Of a stretch of 64,000 bases of DNA, positions 49,669-58,471 are shown in pieces. The first letter of the stretch is position 1; every line of letters starts with the position of its first letter. The notes under the pieces are model-generated. The model saw only the letters and a list, made by a program, of their open reading frames with translations, made no database searches and was not told the DNA's origin. The position numbers and the translations under genes are program-made. This stretch comes from Burkholderiales bacterium (lineage in GTDB: Bacteria; Pseudomonadota; Gammaproteobacteria; Burkholderiales; Ga0077523), in the NCBI GenBank assembly GCA_019745565.1, contig JAIESW010000037.1:23952-87951 (forward strand), read 5' to 3'.

Positions 49669-51750
49669 ATGGCAGAGGCGCCCGCAACCGCAGCGACCGG
49701 CACGCCGCGTCTGTCGATCCAGATGCTGGCGGGGCCCATCCTCATCATCCTGATCCTCGCGATGATGACGTTGCCGCTGCCCACCATCCTGCTCGACCTG
49801 CTGTTCACCTTCAATATCGCGGTGTCGATGATCGTGCTGCTGGTCGCGCTGCTGGCCCTGAGGCCGCTCGATTTCTCGGCATTCCCGACCGTGCTGCTGG
49901 TCACCACGCTGCTGCGGCTGTCACTCAACGTGGCTTCCACCCGCGTCGTGCTGCTGGAGGGGCATCAGGGTACCGGAGCGGCAGGCCACGTGATCGAGGC
50001 GTTCGGCAACTTCCTCGTGGGCGGCAACTACGCGGTCGGCATCGTCGTGTTCGTGATCCTGGTGGTGATCAACTTCGTCGTGATCACCAAGGGCGCCGGG
50101 CGCATCGCCGAAGTGTCGGCCCGCTTCACGCTGGACGCGATGCCCGGCAAGCAGATGGCGATCGACGCCGACCTGAACGCCGGGTTGATCGGCGAGGACA
50201 TCGCACGGAAGCGCCGCGCCGAGATCGCGCAGGAAGCCGACTTCTACGGCTCCATGGACGGTGCCAGCAAGTTCGTCCGCGGCGATGCGATCGCGGGCGT
50301 GATCATCACGATCATCAACATCCTGGGCGGTCTGGTGATCGGGATCCTGCAGCACGATCTCGATTTCGCGACGGCCGCGCAGACGTACACGCTGCTCACC
50401 ATTGGCGACGGACTCGTGGCGCAGATTCCGTCGCTCATCATCTCGACCGCGGCCGGCGTCGTGGTGAGCCGTGTGGCGACCGAGGAGGATCTGTCGCAGC
50501 AGCTCGTGTCGCAGATGTTCATGCGGCCCCAGGTGATGTTCATCGTCGCGTCGATCCTCGCGCTGCTCGGCATCATCCCGGGGATGCCGCACGTCGCGTT
50601 CATCCTGATCGCTGCGGCATTCGCCGGCGTGGGGTACGCGGTGTCGCAGCGACAGCGGGTGGAGCCGCCACCGCCGCCACCGCCACCGCCGCCGAAGGAC
50701 ACGGAAGAGGTCGGATGGCAGGACGTGGCGCCGGTCGACGTGCTCGGCCTCGAAGTGGGTTATCGCCTGATCCCGCTGGTCGACAAGGCGCTCGACGGTG
50801 ACCTGCTGCGCCGCATCCGCGGCATCCGCAAGAAGGTGGCCCAGGACATGGGTTTCCTCGTGCCGGCCGTGCACATCCGCGACAATCTCGAACTCAAGCC
50901 GAACGGCTACCGCATCACCTTGAAGGGTGTCCAGGTGGGTGCGGGCGACGTGATCGTCGGCCAGTTCCTCGCCATCAATCCCGGACGCGCGGTCGGGACG
51001 CTGCCCGGCACCCAGACCCGCGACCCGGCCTTCGGACTCCCGGCAGTGTGGGTGAACGCCGAGACGCGCGACCAGGCCATCTCGATGGGCTACACCGTCG
51101 TCGATGCCGGCACCGTGATCGCGACCCATCTGTCGAGCGTGATCCAGTCGCATGCAGCGGAACTGCTGGGCCGCGAGGAAGTGCAGAATCTGCTCGACCA
51201 TCTGGCGAAGGAATCCCCCAAGCTCATCGAGGAAGTGGTGCCGAAGCTGGTGCCGCTCGGCACGCTGCAGAAGGTGCTGGCGAACCTGCTTTCCGAGGGC
51301 ATCCACATCCGCGACATGCGCACCATCCTCGAAACGCTGGCCGAACACGCGCCGCGCACGCAGGACCCCGACGAGCTCACCGCCGCGGTGAGAGTGGCCA
51401 TGTCGCGTGCTATCATCCAATCGGTCCAGTCGGGAACCGGAGAGCTGCAGGTCATCGCGCTCGATCCGACTCTCGAGCAGGTGCTCATGCAGGCCGCGCA
51501 GGCGAGGGGACCGGAGGGCGCGGGCCTCGAACCCAACCTTGCGGAGAACCTGTTGAAGCAGGCAGCAAAACTGGTGCAAGACCAGGAGAGCATGGGCCAG
51601 ACCTCGGTGCTGATGGTGCCCGCGCCGCTGCGATCGCTCCTCGCCCGCTTCCTTCGCCGCGCCGCGCCGCAGCTGAAGGTGCTGTCGCACGCGGAGATAC
51701 CCGACAACCGGACCATCAAGGTGGTCGCCGTCCTCGGAGGCCGCGCGTGA
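49669..51750 (+). CDS. flhA: Flagellar export gate protein FlhA
   Basis: Core export-gate subunit of 693 residues. Eight N-terminal membrane helices (to about 315) include the FHIPEP-type loop pattern (FVRGDAIAGVIITIINILGG). A linker with ten consecutive prolines (about 330-340) joins the cytoplasmic ring domain, which binds chaperone-substrate complexes. Length and order are standard. It is followed by flhF after 12 bases. Confidence 0.96.
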   Translation: MAEAPATAATGTPRLSIQMLAGPILIILILAMMTLPLPTILLDLLFTFNIAVSMIVLLVALLALRPLDFSAFPTVLLVTTLLRLSLNVASTRVVLLEGHQGTGAAGHVIEAFGNFLVGGNYAVGIVVFVILVVINFVVITKGAGRIAEVSARFTLDAMPGKQMAIDADLNAGLIGEDIARKRRAEIAQEADFYGSMDGASKFVRGDAIAGVIITIINILGGLVIGILQHDLDFATAAQTYTLLTIGDGLVAQIPSLIISTAAGVVVSRVATEEDLSQQLVSQMFMRPQVMFIVASILALLGIIPGMPHVAFILIAAAFAGVGYAVSQRQRVEPPPPPPPPPPKDTEEVGWQDVAPVDVLGLEVGYRLIPLVDKALDGDLLRRIRGIRKKVAQDMGFLVPAVHIRDNLELKPNGYRITLKGVQVGAGDVIVGQFLAINPGRAVGTLPGTQTRDPAFGLPAVWVNAETRDQAISMGYTVVDAGTVIATHLSSVIQSHAAELLGREEVQNLLDHLAKESPKLIEEVVPKLVPLGTLQKVLANLLSEGIHIRDMRTILETLAEHAPRTQDPDELTAAVRVAMSRAIIQSVQSGTGELQVIALDPTLEQVLMQAAQARGPEGAGLEPNLAENLLKQAAKLVQDQESMGQTSVLMVPAPLRSLLARFLRRAAPQLKVLSHAEIPDNRTIKVVAVLGGRA

Positions 51751-51762
51751 TGCGGCGGCGCC

Positions 51763-52941
51763 ATGGTGGTTAGGAAATTCTTCGCGGCGAGCACGCGCGA
51801 GGCGCTGAAGCACGTGCGCGATGCGCTCGGCGCCGATGCGCTGATCCTCTCCAACCGCCAGGTGAAGGGCGGTGTCGAGATCATGGCCGTGGCCGAACCG
51901 GAAGTGGCCAGCGTCATGGCGACGGCACCGGCAGCCGCGGCGGGGAATGCGCAGATCCCCGAGCGTTACATGGCGCGCGACGCGGTCACCACCCAGGATC
52001 TCGTCAACGAAGTGCGCCTGCTGCGCGGCATGGTCGAAGGCCAGCTCGCCGGTTTTGCGTGGAAGGATCTGACGCGCAGCTCGCCGGTGCAAGCGGAGTT
52101 GATCCGTGAGCTGCTCGGACGCGGCTTCAGCCCCGGCTTCGCACGTGCCCTGTCGACCCGCATGCCGACCCTGTACGACCGCACGCGCGCGCTGCGCTGG
52201 GCGCGTCAGGTGCTCGCCAACAGTCTGCGCTGCGTCCGGGCGGGCGACGACATCGTGTCCAAGGGCGGCGTGTATGCGCTCGTCGGCCCGACCGGTGTCG
52301 GCAAGACCACCACGGTCGCGAAGCTCGCTGCGAGCTGCACGTTGCAGCACGGCGCGCATCAGCTCGCGCTGGTGACCACCGACAGCTACCGGATCGGTGC
52401 CGTGGACCAGCTGCGCATCTACGGCAAGATCCTCGGCGTGCCGGTGTTCTCGGTGAAGGACGAACAGGACCTCGCGGTCACCCTCGCCGAACTGCGCGGC
52501 CGCAAGCTGGTGCTGATCGACACCGTCGGGATGAGTCAGCGCGACAAGCGCATCGCCGACCAGATCGCACTGCTTACCGGACGCGGCAAGGGCGTGCAGC
52601 GGCTGCTGCTGCTGTCGGCCGTCGCGCAGGGTGAAGCGCTCGAGGACACGGTCCAGCGCTATCGCGGCGAAGGTCTCGCCGGTTGCGTGCTCACCAAGGT
52701 GGACGAAGCGCTGTCGCTGGGCGGGGCGGTGGACGTGATCGTCCGCTCCAAGCTCCCGCTGCACTACGTGACCAACGGCCAGCGTGTGCCTGAAGACCTG
52801 CATCTCGCGAGCGCACTCTATCTGGTGGAGCGCGCGTTCCGCGGCGAGGCACCGCCCGGCGCGTTCCGGGTGGGTCGCGAGGAAACGCCGCTCGCGTTCG
52901 CAGCTCGACGGCGCTCGCCCGCCGCGGTTCCCGGAGGCTGA
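51763..52941 (+). CDS. flhF: Flagellar placement GTPase FlhF
   Basis: SRP-type GTPase of 392 residues that recruits the first flagellar proteins to the pole. The N-terminal B region begins RKFFAASTREALKHVRDALG. A helical N domain follows, then the G domain with GPTGVGKT at 175-182, DSYRIGAVDQL and TKVDEALSLGG. The presence of flhF with flhG predicts polar flagella with controlled number. It precedes flhG by 4 bases. Confidence 0.94.
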   Translation: MVVRKFFAASTREALKHVRDALGADALILSNRQVKGGVEIMAVAEPEVASVMATAPAAAAGNAQIPERYMARDAVTTQDLVNEVRLLRGMVEGQLAGFAWKDLTRSSPVQAELIRELLGRGFSPGFARALSTRMPTLYDRTRALRWARQVLANSLRCVRAGDDIVSKGGVYALVGPTGVGKTTTVAKLAASCTLQHGAHQLALVTTDSYRIGAVDQLRIYGKILGVPVFSVKDEQDLAVTLAELRGRKLVLIDTVGMSQRDKRIADQIALLTGRGKGVQRLLLLSAVAQGEALEDTVQRYRGEGLAGCVLTKVDEALSLGGAVDVIVRSKLPLHYVTNGQRVPEDLHLASALYLVERAFRGEAPPGAFRVGREETPLAFAARRRSPAAVPGG

Positions 52942-52945
52942 TGCC

Positions 52946-53824
52946 GTGGCCGAACTGATGCCTGACCAGGCGGCGGGGCTGCGGCGACTCTTCGCGCGGA
53001 ATCTCGTGCGGACCGTCACGCTCACCGCCGGCAAGGCCGGCACCGGGCGCTCCGCCATTGCCGCGAACCTTGCGTGCGCGCTGGCGCGCCGCGGACAGAG
53101 CGTCTGCGTGCTCGATCAGAACGGCGATCGCCGCGGCGTTGCCGACCATCTCGGTGTACGCGTGCCCCACGACCTGGCGGACGTGGTCCGGCGCGATCGC
53201 GCGCTCGCGGACATCATCGTCACCGGGCCCGAGGGCATCAGATTCGTCGCCGCCGCTGAAGCGACGCGCCTGCTGGGCAGCCTGCCCTCGGAGGAGGAGA
53301 CGCGGCTCGTGAAGACCTTCGGCGCGCTCGAGCCCCAGATCGACATGATGCTGGTGGATGCCCCTTCGGCCGAAGCCGACAGCGCGCCGTGCTATTCGCT
53401 CGCCTCCACGGAAGTGATCGTGGTGGTGTCGGGCGCCGCCGATGCGATCACCGAAGCCTATGCCCTCATCAAGCGCCTCACCTGGGATTTCGCGCGGCGG
53501 CGCTTTCATGTGCTCGTCAATCGCGTCCGCAGCGCCGAGCAGGCCGAAGCCATCTTCGCCAATCTCGACAGCACTGCCGAGCGCTATCTGGGCGTCAAGC
53601 TCTCGTCCATCGGCTGGGTGCCGGAGGACGAGGCGCTGCGCAAGGCGACCAAATTGAAGCAGGCGGTGGTGAGCGCGTTTCCCGACGCACCGTCGGCTGC
53701 GGCGTTGCGCGGCGTGGCCGACACCGTCATGCAATGGCCCTATGCCGGTGAAGATTGCCTCGACGGTTTCGTGCAGCGTCTGGTACAGGCGAGCCGCATC
53801 GCTTCATTGTCCGCGAGCACCTGA
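52946..53824 (+). CDS. flhG: Flagellar number regulator FlhG (FleN, MinD-like ATPase)
   Basis: MinD-type ATPase of 292 residues that limits flagellar number and activates FlhF. The FlhF-activating motif DQAAGLR is at residues 7-13. The P-loop reads AGKAGTGRS (28-36): the signature lysine is kept but the usual GKT lysine is arginine. The GTG at 52946 has GGAGG 8 bases upstream; an internal ATG at 52958 would cut the N-terminus just before the motif. It overlaps fliA as TGATG. Confidence 0.92.
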   Translation: MAELMPDQAAGLRRLFARNLVRTVTLTAGKAGTGRSAIAANLACALARRGQSVCVLDQNGDRRGVADHLGVRVPHDLADVVRRDRALADIIVTGPEGIRFVAAAEATRLLGSLPSEEETRLVKTFGALEPQIDMMLVDAPSAEADSAPCYSLASTEVIVVVSGAADAITEAYALIKRLTWDFARRRFHVLVNRVRSAEQAEAIFANLDSTAERYLGVKLSSIGWVPEDEALRKATKLKQAVVSAFPDAPSAAALRGVADTVMQWPYAGEDCLDGFVQRLVQASRIASLSAST

Positions 53825-54555
53825 TGGTCAATCCTGCCTTCATCGCGAATCGCGACGTCGATGCCATCGTCAACGAGCTGGCGCCGTTGGTGAAGCGCAT
53901 CTCCTATCACTTCATGGCGAAGCTGCCGGCGAGTGTCGCAGTGGACGACCTGATCCAGGCCGGGTTGATCGGCCTGCTCGACGCCGCCAAGAACTTCGAC
54001 GACACCCAGGGCGCCCAGTTCGAGACCTACGCTATCCAGCGCATCCGCGGTTCCATCCTCGACGAACTGCGTCAGGCCGACTGGCTGCCGCGCAACGTGC
54101 GCAAGAACCTGCGCAAGATCGAGAGCGCCGTGTCGCAGCTCGAGCAGCAGTTCGGCCGGGCGCCGCGCGAAACCGAGCTCGCCGAGCACCTGCAGGTGCC
54201 GCTCGACGAGTACCAGCACATGCTGCTCGACGCGCGCGGCTACCAGTTGCTGCACTACGAGGACTTCCAGGAATCCGAGGACAGCGACTTCTTCGATTCC
54301 TATCTCGGTGCGGACCCGCAGCGCGGCCCGCTGGAAGCGTTGGAAGACGAAGGCTTCCGTCGCAATCTGGTGCAGGCCATTAGCGCGCTGCCCGATCGCG
54401 AAAAGCTCGTGATGGGCTTGTACTACGAGCAGGAGATGAACCTCAAGGAAATCGGCGAGGTTCTCGGTGTGAGCGAATCGCGCGTGTGCCAGCTGCACAG
54501 CCAGGCGGTTGCCCGACTGCGGTCGCGCATGAAGACCTGGACCGCGAAGAATTAG
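53824..54555 (+). CDS. fliA: Flagellar sigma factor FliA (sigma-28)
   Basis: Alternative sigma factor of 243 residues for late flagellar genes. Region 2 (LIQAGLIGLLDAAKNFD), region 3 and region 4 (YYEQEMNLKEIGEVLGVSESRVCQLHSQA, quoted in part) are complete. FlgM, its antagonist, is encoded at 60683. The last 37 bases of the gene (54519-54555) occur again at 54634-54670, behind a family B element. Confidence 0.96.
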   Translation: MVNPAFIANRDVDAIVNELAPLVKRISYHFMAKLPASVAVDDLIQAGLIGLLDAAKNFDDTQGAQFETYAIQRIRGSILDELRQADWLPRNVRKNLRKIESAVSQLEQQFGRAPRETELAEHLQVPLDEYQHMLLDARGYQLLHYEDFQESEDSDFFDSYLGADPQRGPLEALEDEGFRRNLVQAISALPDREKLVMGLYYEQEMNLKEIGEVLGVSESRVCQLHSQAVARLRSRMKTWTAKN

Positions 54556-54670
54556 CACTGCGAGTTGCGCGACTCCCGCCCGCTGCGGGGTCGCACCTTC
54601 TGGCCAAGGCCAGAAGGCATTGCTCCGCCCTCCGCGGTCGCGCATGAAGACCTGGACTGCGAAGAACTAG
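54556..54670. repeat. Family B element plus duplicated fliA 3' end
   Basis: A 61-bp core (54581-54641) begins CGCTGCGGGGTCGCA, carries a 10-bp hairpin CCTTCTGGCC-AA-GGCCAGAAGG (54596-54617) and ends GCGGTCGC. From 54634 to 54670 the last 37 bases of fliA appear a second time with two differences, both synonymous in the fliA frame. The unit length is 115 bp. The second TAG-complement also supplies the stop codon of the convergent membrane-protein gene. Confidence 0.9.
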
Positions 54671-55293
54671 CGGATCATCAGCAGTGCGCCGGTGACCGCG
54701 AGCGCCGCGGTCCACGCTCGATGCATCGTGGCGGTGCTGAGCGGCAAAGGATGCATGGCCACGCCACGGCACACGGCTGACGCGATGCCGCCGGCAGCGA
54801 CCAGCATCGCCGCCATATGCACGGCGACGGCCGCGCATGCGAGGGCCAGCGAACCGGACGCCGTGATCGCACGTGCCGTGCCGTCGGCGACGCACAGCGG
54901 GACGAGCGCTGGCACCAGCATCAGACCGGCACCGTGCGCGATGGTCATCAGGAAAGACCACAGCGCGATGCCGGTGTGACCAACCCACGGATCGATCCGT
55001 GCGCGCCGACGGGCGCCGCGCAGCAAACGGATCAAGGCGAGGCCGATGAGCAGCGCTCCGGCCAGTTCCTGAACCAATGCGCGGTCCATCGACATTCCGC
55101 GCGTGACGGCCCAGACCAGGACGGCTATCGACACAACATGCCCAACGGCAATGGGGATCAGGGCGTGTTGCGCCCGCGTGCCGTTACGCGCATGCACGCC
55201 GCACACCGCGGCGAACATCCAGCCGGTCGCCGGATTCAGCCCGTGCAGGGCGCCGAGGCCGGCGATCGCCAGCCACGGCCACAGGTCTGTCAC
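54667..55293 (-). CDS. Integral membrane protein of unknown function
   Basis: A 208-residue hydrophobic protein with about six membrane helices. It opens with GLGALHGLNPATGWMFAAVCG, a glycine-histidine-proline pattern reminiscent of divalent-metal or sulfur transport families such as HupE/UreJ-like or TauE-like proteins, but no assignment is safe. The stop codon lies inside the duplicated fliA 3' end. It is convergent with fliA and 31 bases behind the DUF899 gene in the same direction. Confidence 0.65.
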   Translation of the reverse strand: MTDLWPWLAIAGLGALHGLNPATGWMFAAVCGVHARNGTRAQHALIPIAVGHVVSIAVLVWAVTRGMSMDRALVQELAGALLIGLALIRLLRGARRRARIDPWVGHTGIALWSFLMTIAHGAGLMLVPALVPLCVADGTARAITASGSLALACAAVAVHMAAMLVAAGGIASAVCRGVAMHPLPLSTATMHRAWTAALAVTGALLMIR

Positions 55294-55324
55294 CTCGCGT
55301 TATCCGGCGGAGCCCGAAAGGCTG

Positions 55325-56098
55325 TCAGTCGTGCCCTGCGCAGCAAGATCCCTTCGCCGCCGGGTTCTGCTGATAGCGATCGTGGTGTTGCACCCATTCC
55401 ATGGGATAGGTGAGGCCGTCTTCATCGCGTCCCTTGGGGGCAATGTCCAGCAGGTCGTACGCGCCCATCATCAGTTCGACGCCGCGCCCGTAGGTCGAGT
55501 AGGTATGGAACACGGTCCCTGCGTCGTCCCGGTAGAACGCACTGATGCCGGGTGCCTCTTCGTGCGGGAACGGCTGCAGGGTGTAGTTGTAGCGGACCTT
55601 GCCGCTCGAGCGCTCTTTCATGCCGAAACTGACGCCGAAGTCGTAGTTGAAGTCGTTGCCGTGGGAAGACACCCATTTGAACCCCCAGCCCATGCGATTC
55701 CTGAATCGCTCGATGTCGGCGAGCGGCGCGCGCGAGACGACGAGGAACGTGAGGTCGCGTTGTTCCAGATGGGGCCGCGCGCCGTCGATGTGGTCGGCCA
55801 TGAACGAACAGCTGGGGCAGCCCTGTTCCCACCCGGGCGCGAACATGAAGTGCTGCACCACCAGCTGGCGGCGTCCTTCGAACAGATCGCCGAGGGCGCG
55901 CGGTCCTTCGAGTGTGTCGAAGACGTAGTCCTTCTCGACCCGCACCCACGGCAGCGCGCGGCGTTCGCGGGCGATCCGGTCGCGCAGGCGGGTCAGTTCC
56001 TTCTCCCGTGCGAGCAGCGCTTTGCGCTCGGTTATCCATCGGTCCATGGAGACGATGGGGTGGTTCGCGATGTTCGCGTAGTTGGTGTTGGCGTTCAT
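55325..56098 (-). CDS. DUF899 thioredoxin-like protein
   Basis: Thioredoxin-fold protein of 257 residues. The pattern is VRVEKDYVFDTLEG, QHFMFAPGWEQGCPSCSFMADH, and NYDFGVSFG. The active-site position carries a CPSC pair, so a thiol oxidoreductase activity is conceivable. A C-terminal CCAGHD tail adds two cysteines. It is the middle gene of a three-gene accessory group with a propeller protein and a regulator. Confidence 0.88.
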   Translation of the reverse strand: MNANTNYANIANHPIVSMDRWITERKALLAREKELTRLRDRIARERRALPWVRVEKDYVFDTLEGPRALGDLFEGRRQLVVQHFMFAPGWEQGCPSCSFMADHIDGARPHLEQRDLTFLVVSRAPLADIERFRNRMGWGFKWVSSHGNDFNYDFGVSFGMKERSSGKVRYNYTLQPFPHEEAPGISAFYRDDAGTVFHTYSTYGRGVELMMGAYDLLDIAPKGRDEDGLTYPMEWVQHHDRYQQNPAAKGSCCAGHD

Positions 56099-56249
56099 GG
56101 TGTGCTCCTTGGTTGGTCGCCGAAGACGCCGCGCGGCGCGCGGCGGGTGTGAAGCTCCCCGCGGGCATCGACGTTCGTCGATGCTCGAATCCGGAGGTAC
56201 TGCTGCAGCCCGACGTGTGCGAGCCGAATCGGGTGCTAGCTGCGGACGC

Positions 56250-56927
56250 TCACGCTGCGCCGCGCTTGGGCCGTCGCACCGCGCGGACTTTGCCGGTGCC
56301 ACCGCCGCCGCAGTAGAAGAGGTCGGCCCCGTCGGACTCGAGTCCGCTCACGTTGACGCCCGGCGGCATCTTGAGACGTTCGAGTACCATGCCGCTGTCC
56401 GGGTCGATGCGCCGAACTTCGCTCTCGTCGCCTTCCCAGGTGCCGTGCCACAGTTCGCCGTCGACCCAGGTCACGCCGGTGACGAAGCGATTGGACTCGA
56501 TGGTGCGCAGGATCCTGCCGGTCGCGGGATCGATCTGGTGGATCTTGCGATCGCGGTGCTGCCCGACCCACAGGCTGCCCTCGGCCCAGGCCATACCCGA
56601 GTCGCTCCCGTGGCCGGGCGCCGGAATCGACGCGACGATGTCGCCGGTGGCCGGATCGATCTTGTCGATGCGCGCTTCGGCGATCTGATAGAGGTACTTC
56701 CCGTCGAAGGCGGTGCCGGCATCGCATGCGACTTCGATGGTGCGCTCGGTTTCACCGCTCTCGGGATCGAAGGCCACCAGTCGGGAGCCGGTGGCGGCCC
56801 AGACATGGCGTCCGTCGTGCGTGACGCCGGCGACGCTATCGGAGCCGGCAAAGGGCCCGTACTCGCGCACGATCTCGGCGGCGCGCGGGGGCACCTGGTT
56901 GCTCTCGTCTCTGGTCTTCTGGGTCAT
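56250..56927 (-). CDS. Beta-propeller protein (glutaminyl cyclase / Vgb-like)
   Basis: A 225-residue cytoplasmic protein of repeated blades, each with the pattern G-lW-G..D..I..IDP.TG.I (for example LWVGQHRDRKIHQIDPATG and LYQIAEARIDKIDPATG). No signal peptide is present. The repeat pattern fits propeller proteins such as plant-type glutaminyl cyclases or streptogramin lyase (Vgb), but catalytic residues cannot be fixed. It lies upstream of the DUF899 gene in the same direction with a 151-base gap. Confidence 0.72.
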   Translation of the reverse strand: MTQKTRDESNQVPPRAAEIVREYGPFAGSDSVAGVTHDGRHVWAATGSRLVAFDPESGETERTIEVACDAGTAFDGKYLYQIAEARIDKIDPATGDIVASIPAPGHGSDSGMAWAEGSLWVGQHRDRKIHQIDPATGRILRTIESNRFVTGVTWVDGELWHGTWEGDESEVRRIDPDSGMVLERLKMPPGVNVSGLESDGADLFYCGGGGTGKVRAVRRPKRGAA

Positions 56928-56975
56928 CGTCCGGCTCCTGGTCGCGCCCGGAGTGAGCGCTGCACGGAACGGACT

Positions 56976-58196
56976 CTACTCAAGCGGGAACGCGGCGGGG
57001 AGTAACAAGATCGTCGTGAATCCCGCCAGCGGCGGGGCCAGCCAGCGCTGCGCCCGCGCACGTCCGATCGAGCGTACCCGTCCGGCGTCCTCCAGCTCCA
57101 CGAGCGCGCGCTGGACCGTGCGTTGACTGGCCCCGAGGGCCAGTGCCAGGGTTGAGGTCGACCACGCGGCACCGTCGGCAAGCAGTGCCAGGAGCGAGGC
57201 CTGGTCGCCGTCGATGGGCGGTGCCAGTAGCACTACGGCGTTTTTATCGCGTGGTTCGAGCACAAAGCCTCGGGGTGTGGCCTCGATGCGCGCCAGTGTC
57301 GTGATCAGCGCGCGCAGGCGGCCGATCTCGACCCGCAGTCGCGCCCGATGGGTTTCGTCGGGCCGGCGCGTTCCGAAGGCGCGCGCGATGAGTGTCTCCC
57401 GATCGACATCGCCGGGCCAGACTTCCGCGAGCGCACGCGCCAGTGCGAAGAGCACCGGCCGGCGCCGGAGCGCCACCGACTTGACGCTGCTGCGCAGGGA
57501 GCGACTGCAGGCATCGACCACCAGCGTATCCGAATCGAGCAGCGCGGCGATCTCGCCGAGACGCAGCGGCTGCTCCCCGTGCGCGTCAATGCGCCGGGCG
57601 GCAGGACGATCGAGCGCGGCCCGGGCCTCGGCGACCTCCGCCTGCAGCGCCGGCACGCGTGCGCGCTCCGCCTGTTCGTGGGCGCGATCGAGCGCTGCCT
57701 GGGCCAGGCCGATCCGCAGCGAGCGCAGCGCCAGTTCGGCCGTGACCAGCTCGGCCACGGCCGCGAGCGACGGCGGCAGGGTGCGTCCATCGAGACGCGC
57801 CAAGGCAGCCGCCGCTTCGTCGAGACGACCGAGCAGCAGGAGTCGGCGCGCCGCAATGAGATGCGCCTGCAGCGCATTGGCGTGATCGGCCCGGGCTTCC
57901 AGTGTGGCCGCTGCGATCACCAAGGAGCGGGACGACCCGCCGAGGTCGCGCATTGCCAGCGCCACTTCCGCTTCGGCGACGACGCAGCGTGCGCGCGCCA
58001 GCTCTTCATGGGCGCCGAAGCCGCGCGCGGCGTTCTTCAGCAATTCCCGCGCGCGCGGGTGCTCACCGAGCTGGGCCATGGCGATACCCCGCAGCGCCAG
58101 CGCCGGCGGGTCGTCGCGCAGGGCGACCCACTTGAGTGCGCCGATCGCGTCACCGGTGGCGAGCGCCCGCGCGGCGGCGCCGATCAGGGAATCCAT
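56976..58196 (-). CDS. Helical-repeat transcriptional regulator, first gene of the accessory unit
   Basis: A 406-residue protein. The first ~200 residues are alanine- and leucine-rich helices in a TPR-like pattern. The middle holds a segment like OmpR/SARP-type winged helices (LARALAEVWPGDVDRETLIARAFG). The C-terminal ~80 residues contain an HTH (WSTSTLALALGASQRTVQRAL). It probably controls the propeller and DUF899 genes that follow. The ligand is unknown. Confidence 0.7.
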   Translation of the reverse strand: MDSLIGAAARALATGDAIGALKWVALRDDPPALALRGIAMAQLGEHPRARELLKNAARGFGAHEELARARCVVAEAEVALAMRDLGGSSRSLVIAAATLEARADHANALQAHLIAARRLLLLGRLDEAAAALARLDGRTLPPSLAAVAELVTAELALRSLRIGLAQAALDRAHEQAERARVPALQAEVAEARAALDRPAARRIDAHGEQPLRLGEIAALLDSDTLVVDACSRSLRSSVKSVALRRRPVLFALARALAEVWPGDVDRETLIARAFGTRRPDETHRARLRVEIGRLRALITTLARIEATPRGFVLEPRDKNAVVLLAPPIDGDQASLLALLADGAAWSTSTLALALGASQRTVQRALVELEDAGRVRSIGRARAQRWLAPPLAGFTTILLLPAAFPLE

Positions 58197-58471
58197 GCGG
58201 GCAGCCTATCCCGTCGTGCGGGTTCTGGGGCAGCCAAAGCGCTCAACACGAAGGACGCGAAGTACACGAAGGACGCGAAGGACAAGCAGAAAGGGCCGTT
58301 CTTTGAGAACCTTCGTGTGCTTCGTGTCCTTCGTATCGGCGGTTGAAGTGCTGCTGCTGGACCGGTACGCCAGGAAGGCGTCCATCGGAGCCGTGTCGTC
58401 CATCGTGCACACCCTACCACCAGCGTCGTCCGGAGGAGGGGACGGGGAGCTCCCCCGGCCTGACTCGTCGC
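58197..58471. repeat. Repeat family D with ACGAAGGAC arms and flanking noncoding DNA
   Basis: Four 9-bp units at 58248-58283 (ACGAAGGAC, GCGAAGTAC, ACGAAGGAC, GCGAAGGAC) face three inverse units at 58310-58336 (CCTTCGTGT, GCTTCGTGT, CCTTCGTAT) across a 26-base spacer. Together they can form a long imperfect hairpin. The rest of the 360-base gap up to motC contains no gene that I can support. Confidence 0.85.

Noticed and set aside
49921..53058. A 1045-codon minus-strand open frame over flhA and flhF
   Set aside because: It spans two recognised genes and their junction on the opposite strand; only codon bias keeps it open.
54596..54617. Rho-independent terminator after fliA
   Set aside because: The hairpin is strong but is followed by GCATTGCTCC without a T-run.
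54581..54641. Family B hairpin as an integron attC site
   Set aside because: The attC core GTTRRRY and its partner are missing, no integrase is near, and attC sites do not duplicate gene ends.
58248..58336. ACGAAGGAC units as a CRISPR array
   Set aside because: Units are contiguous 9-mers without spacers and have inverse partners; no cas genes are present.
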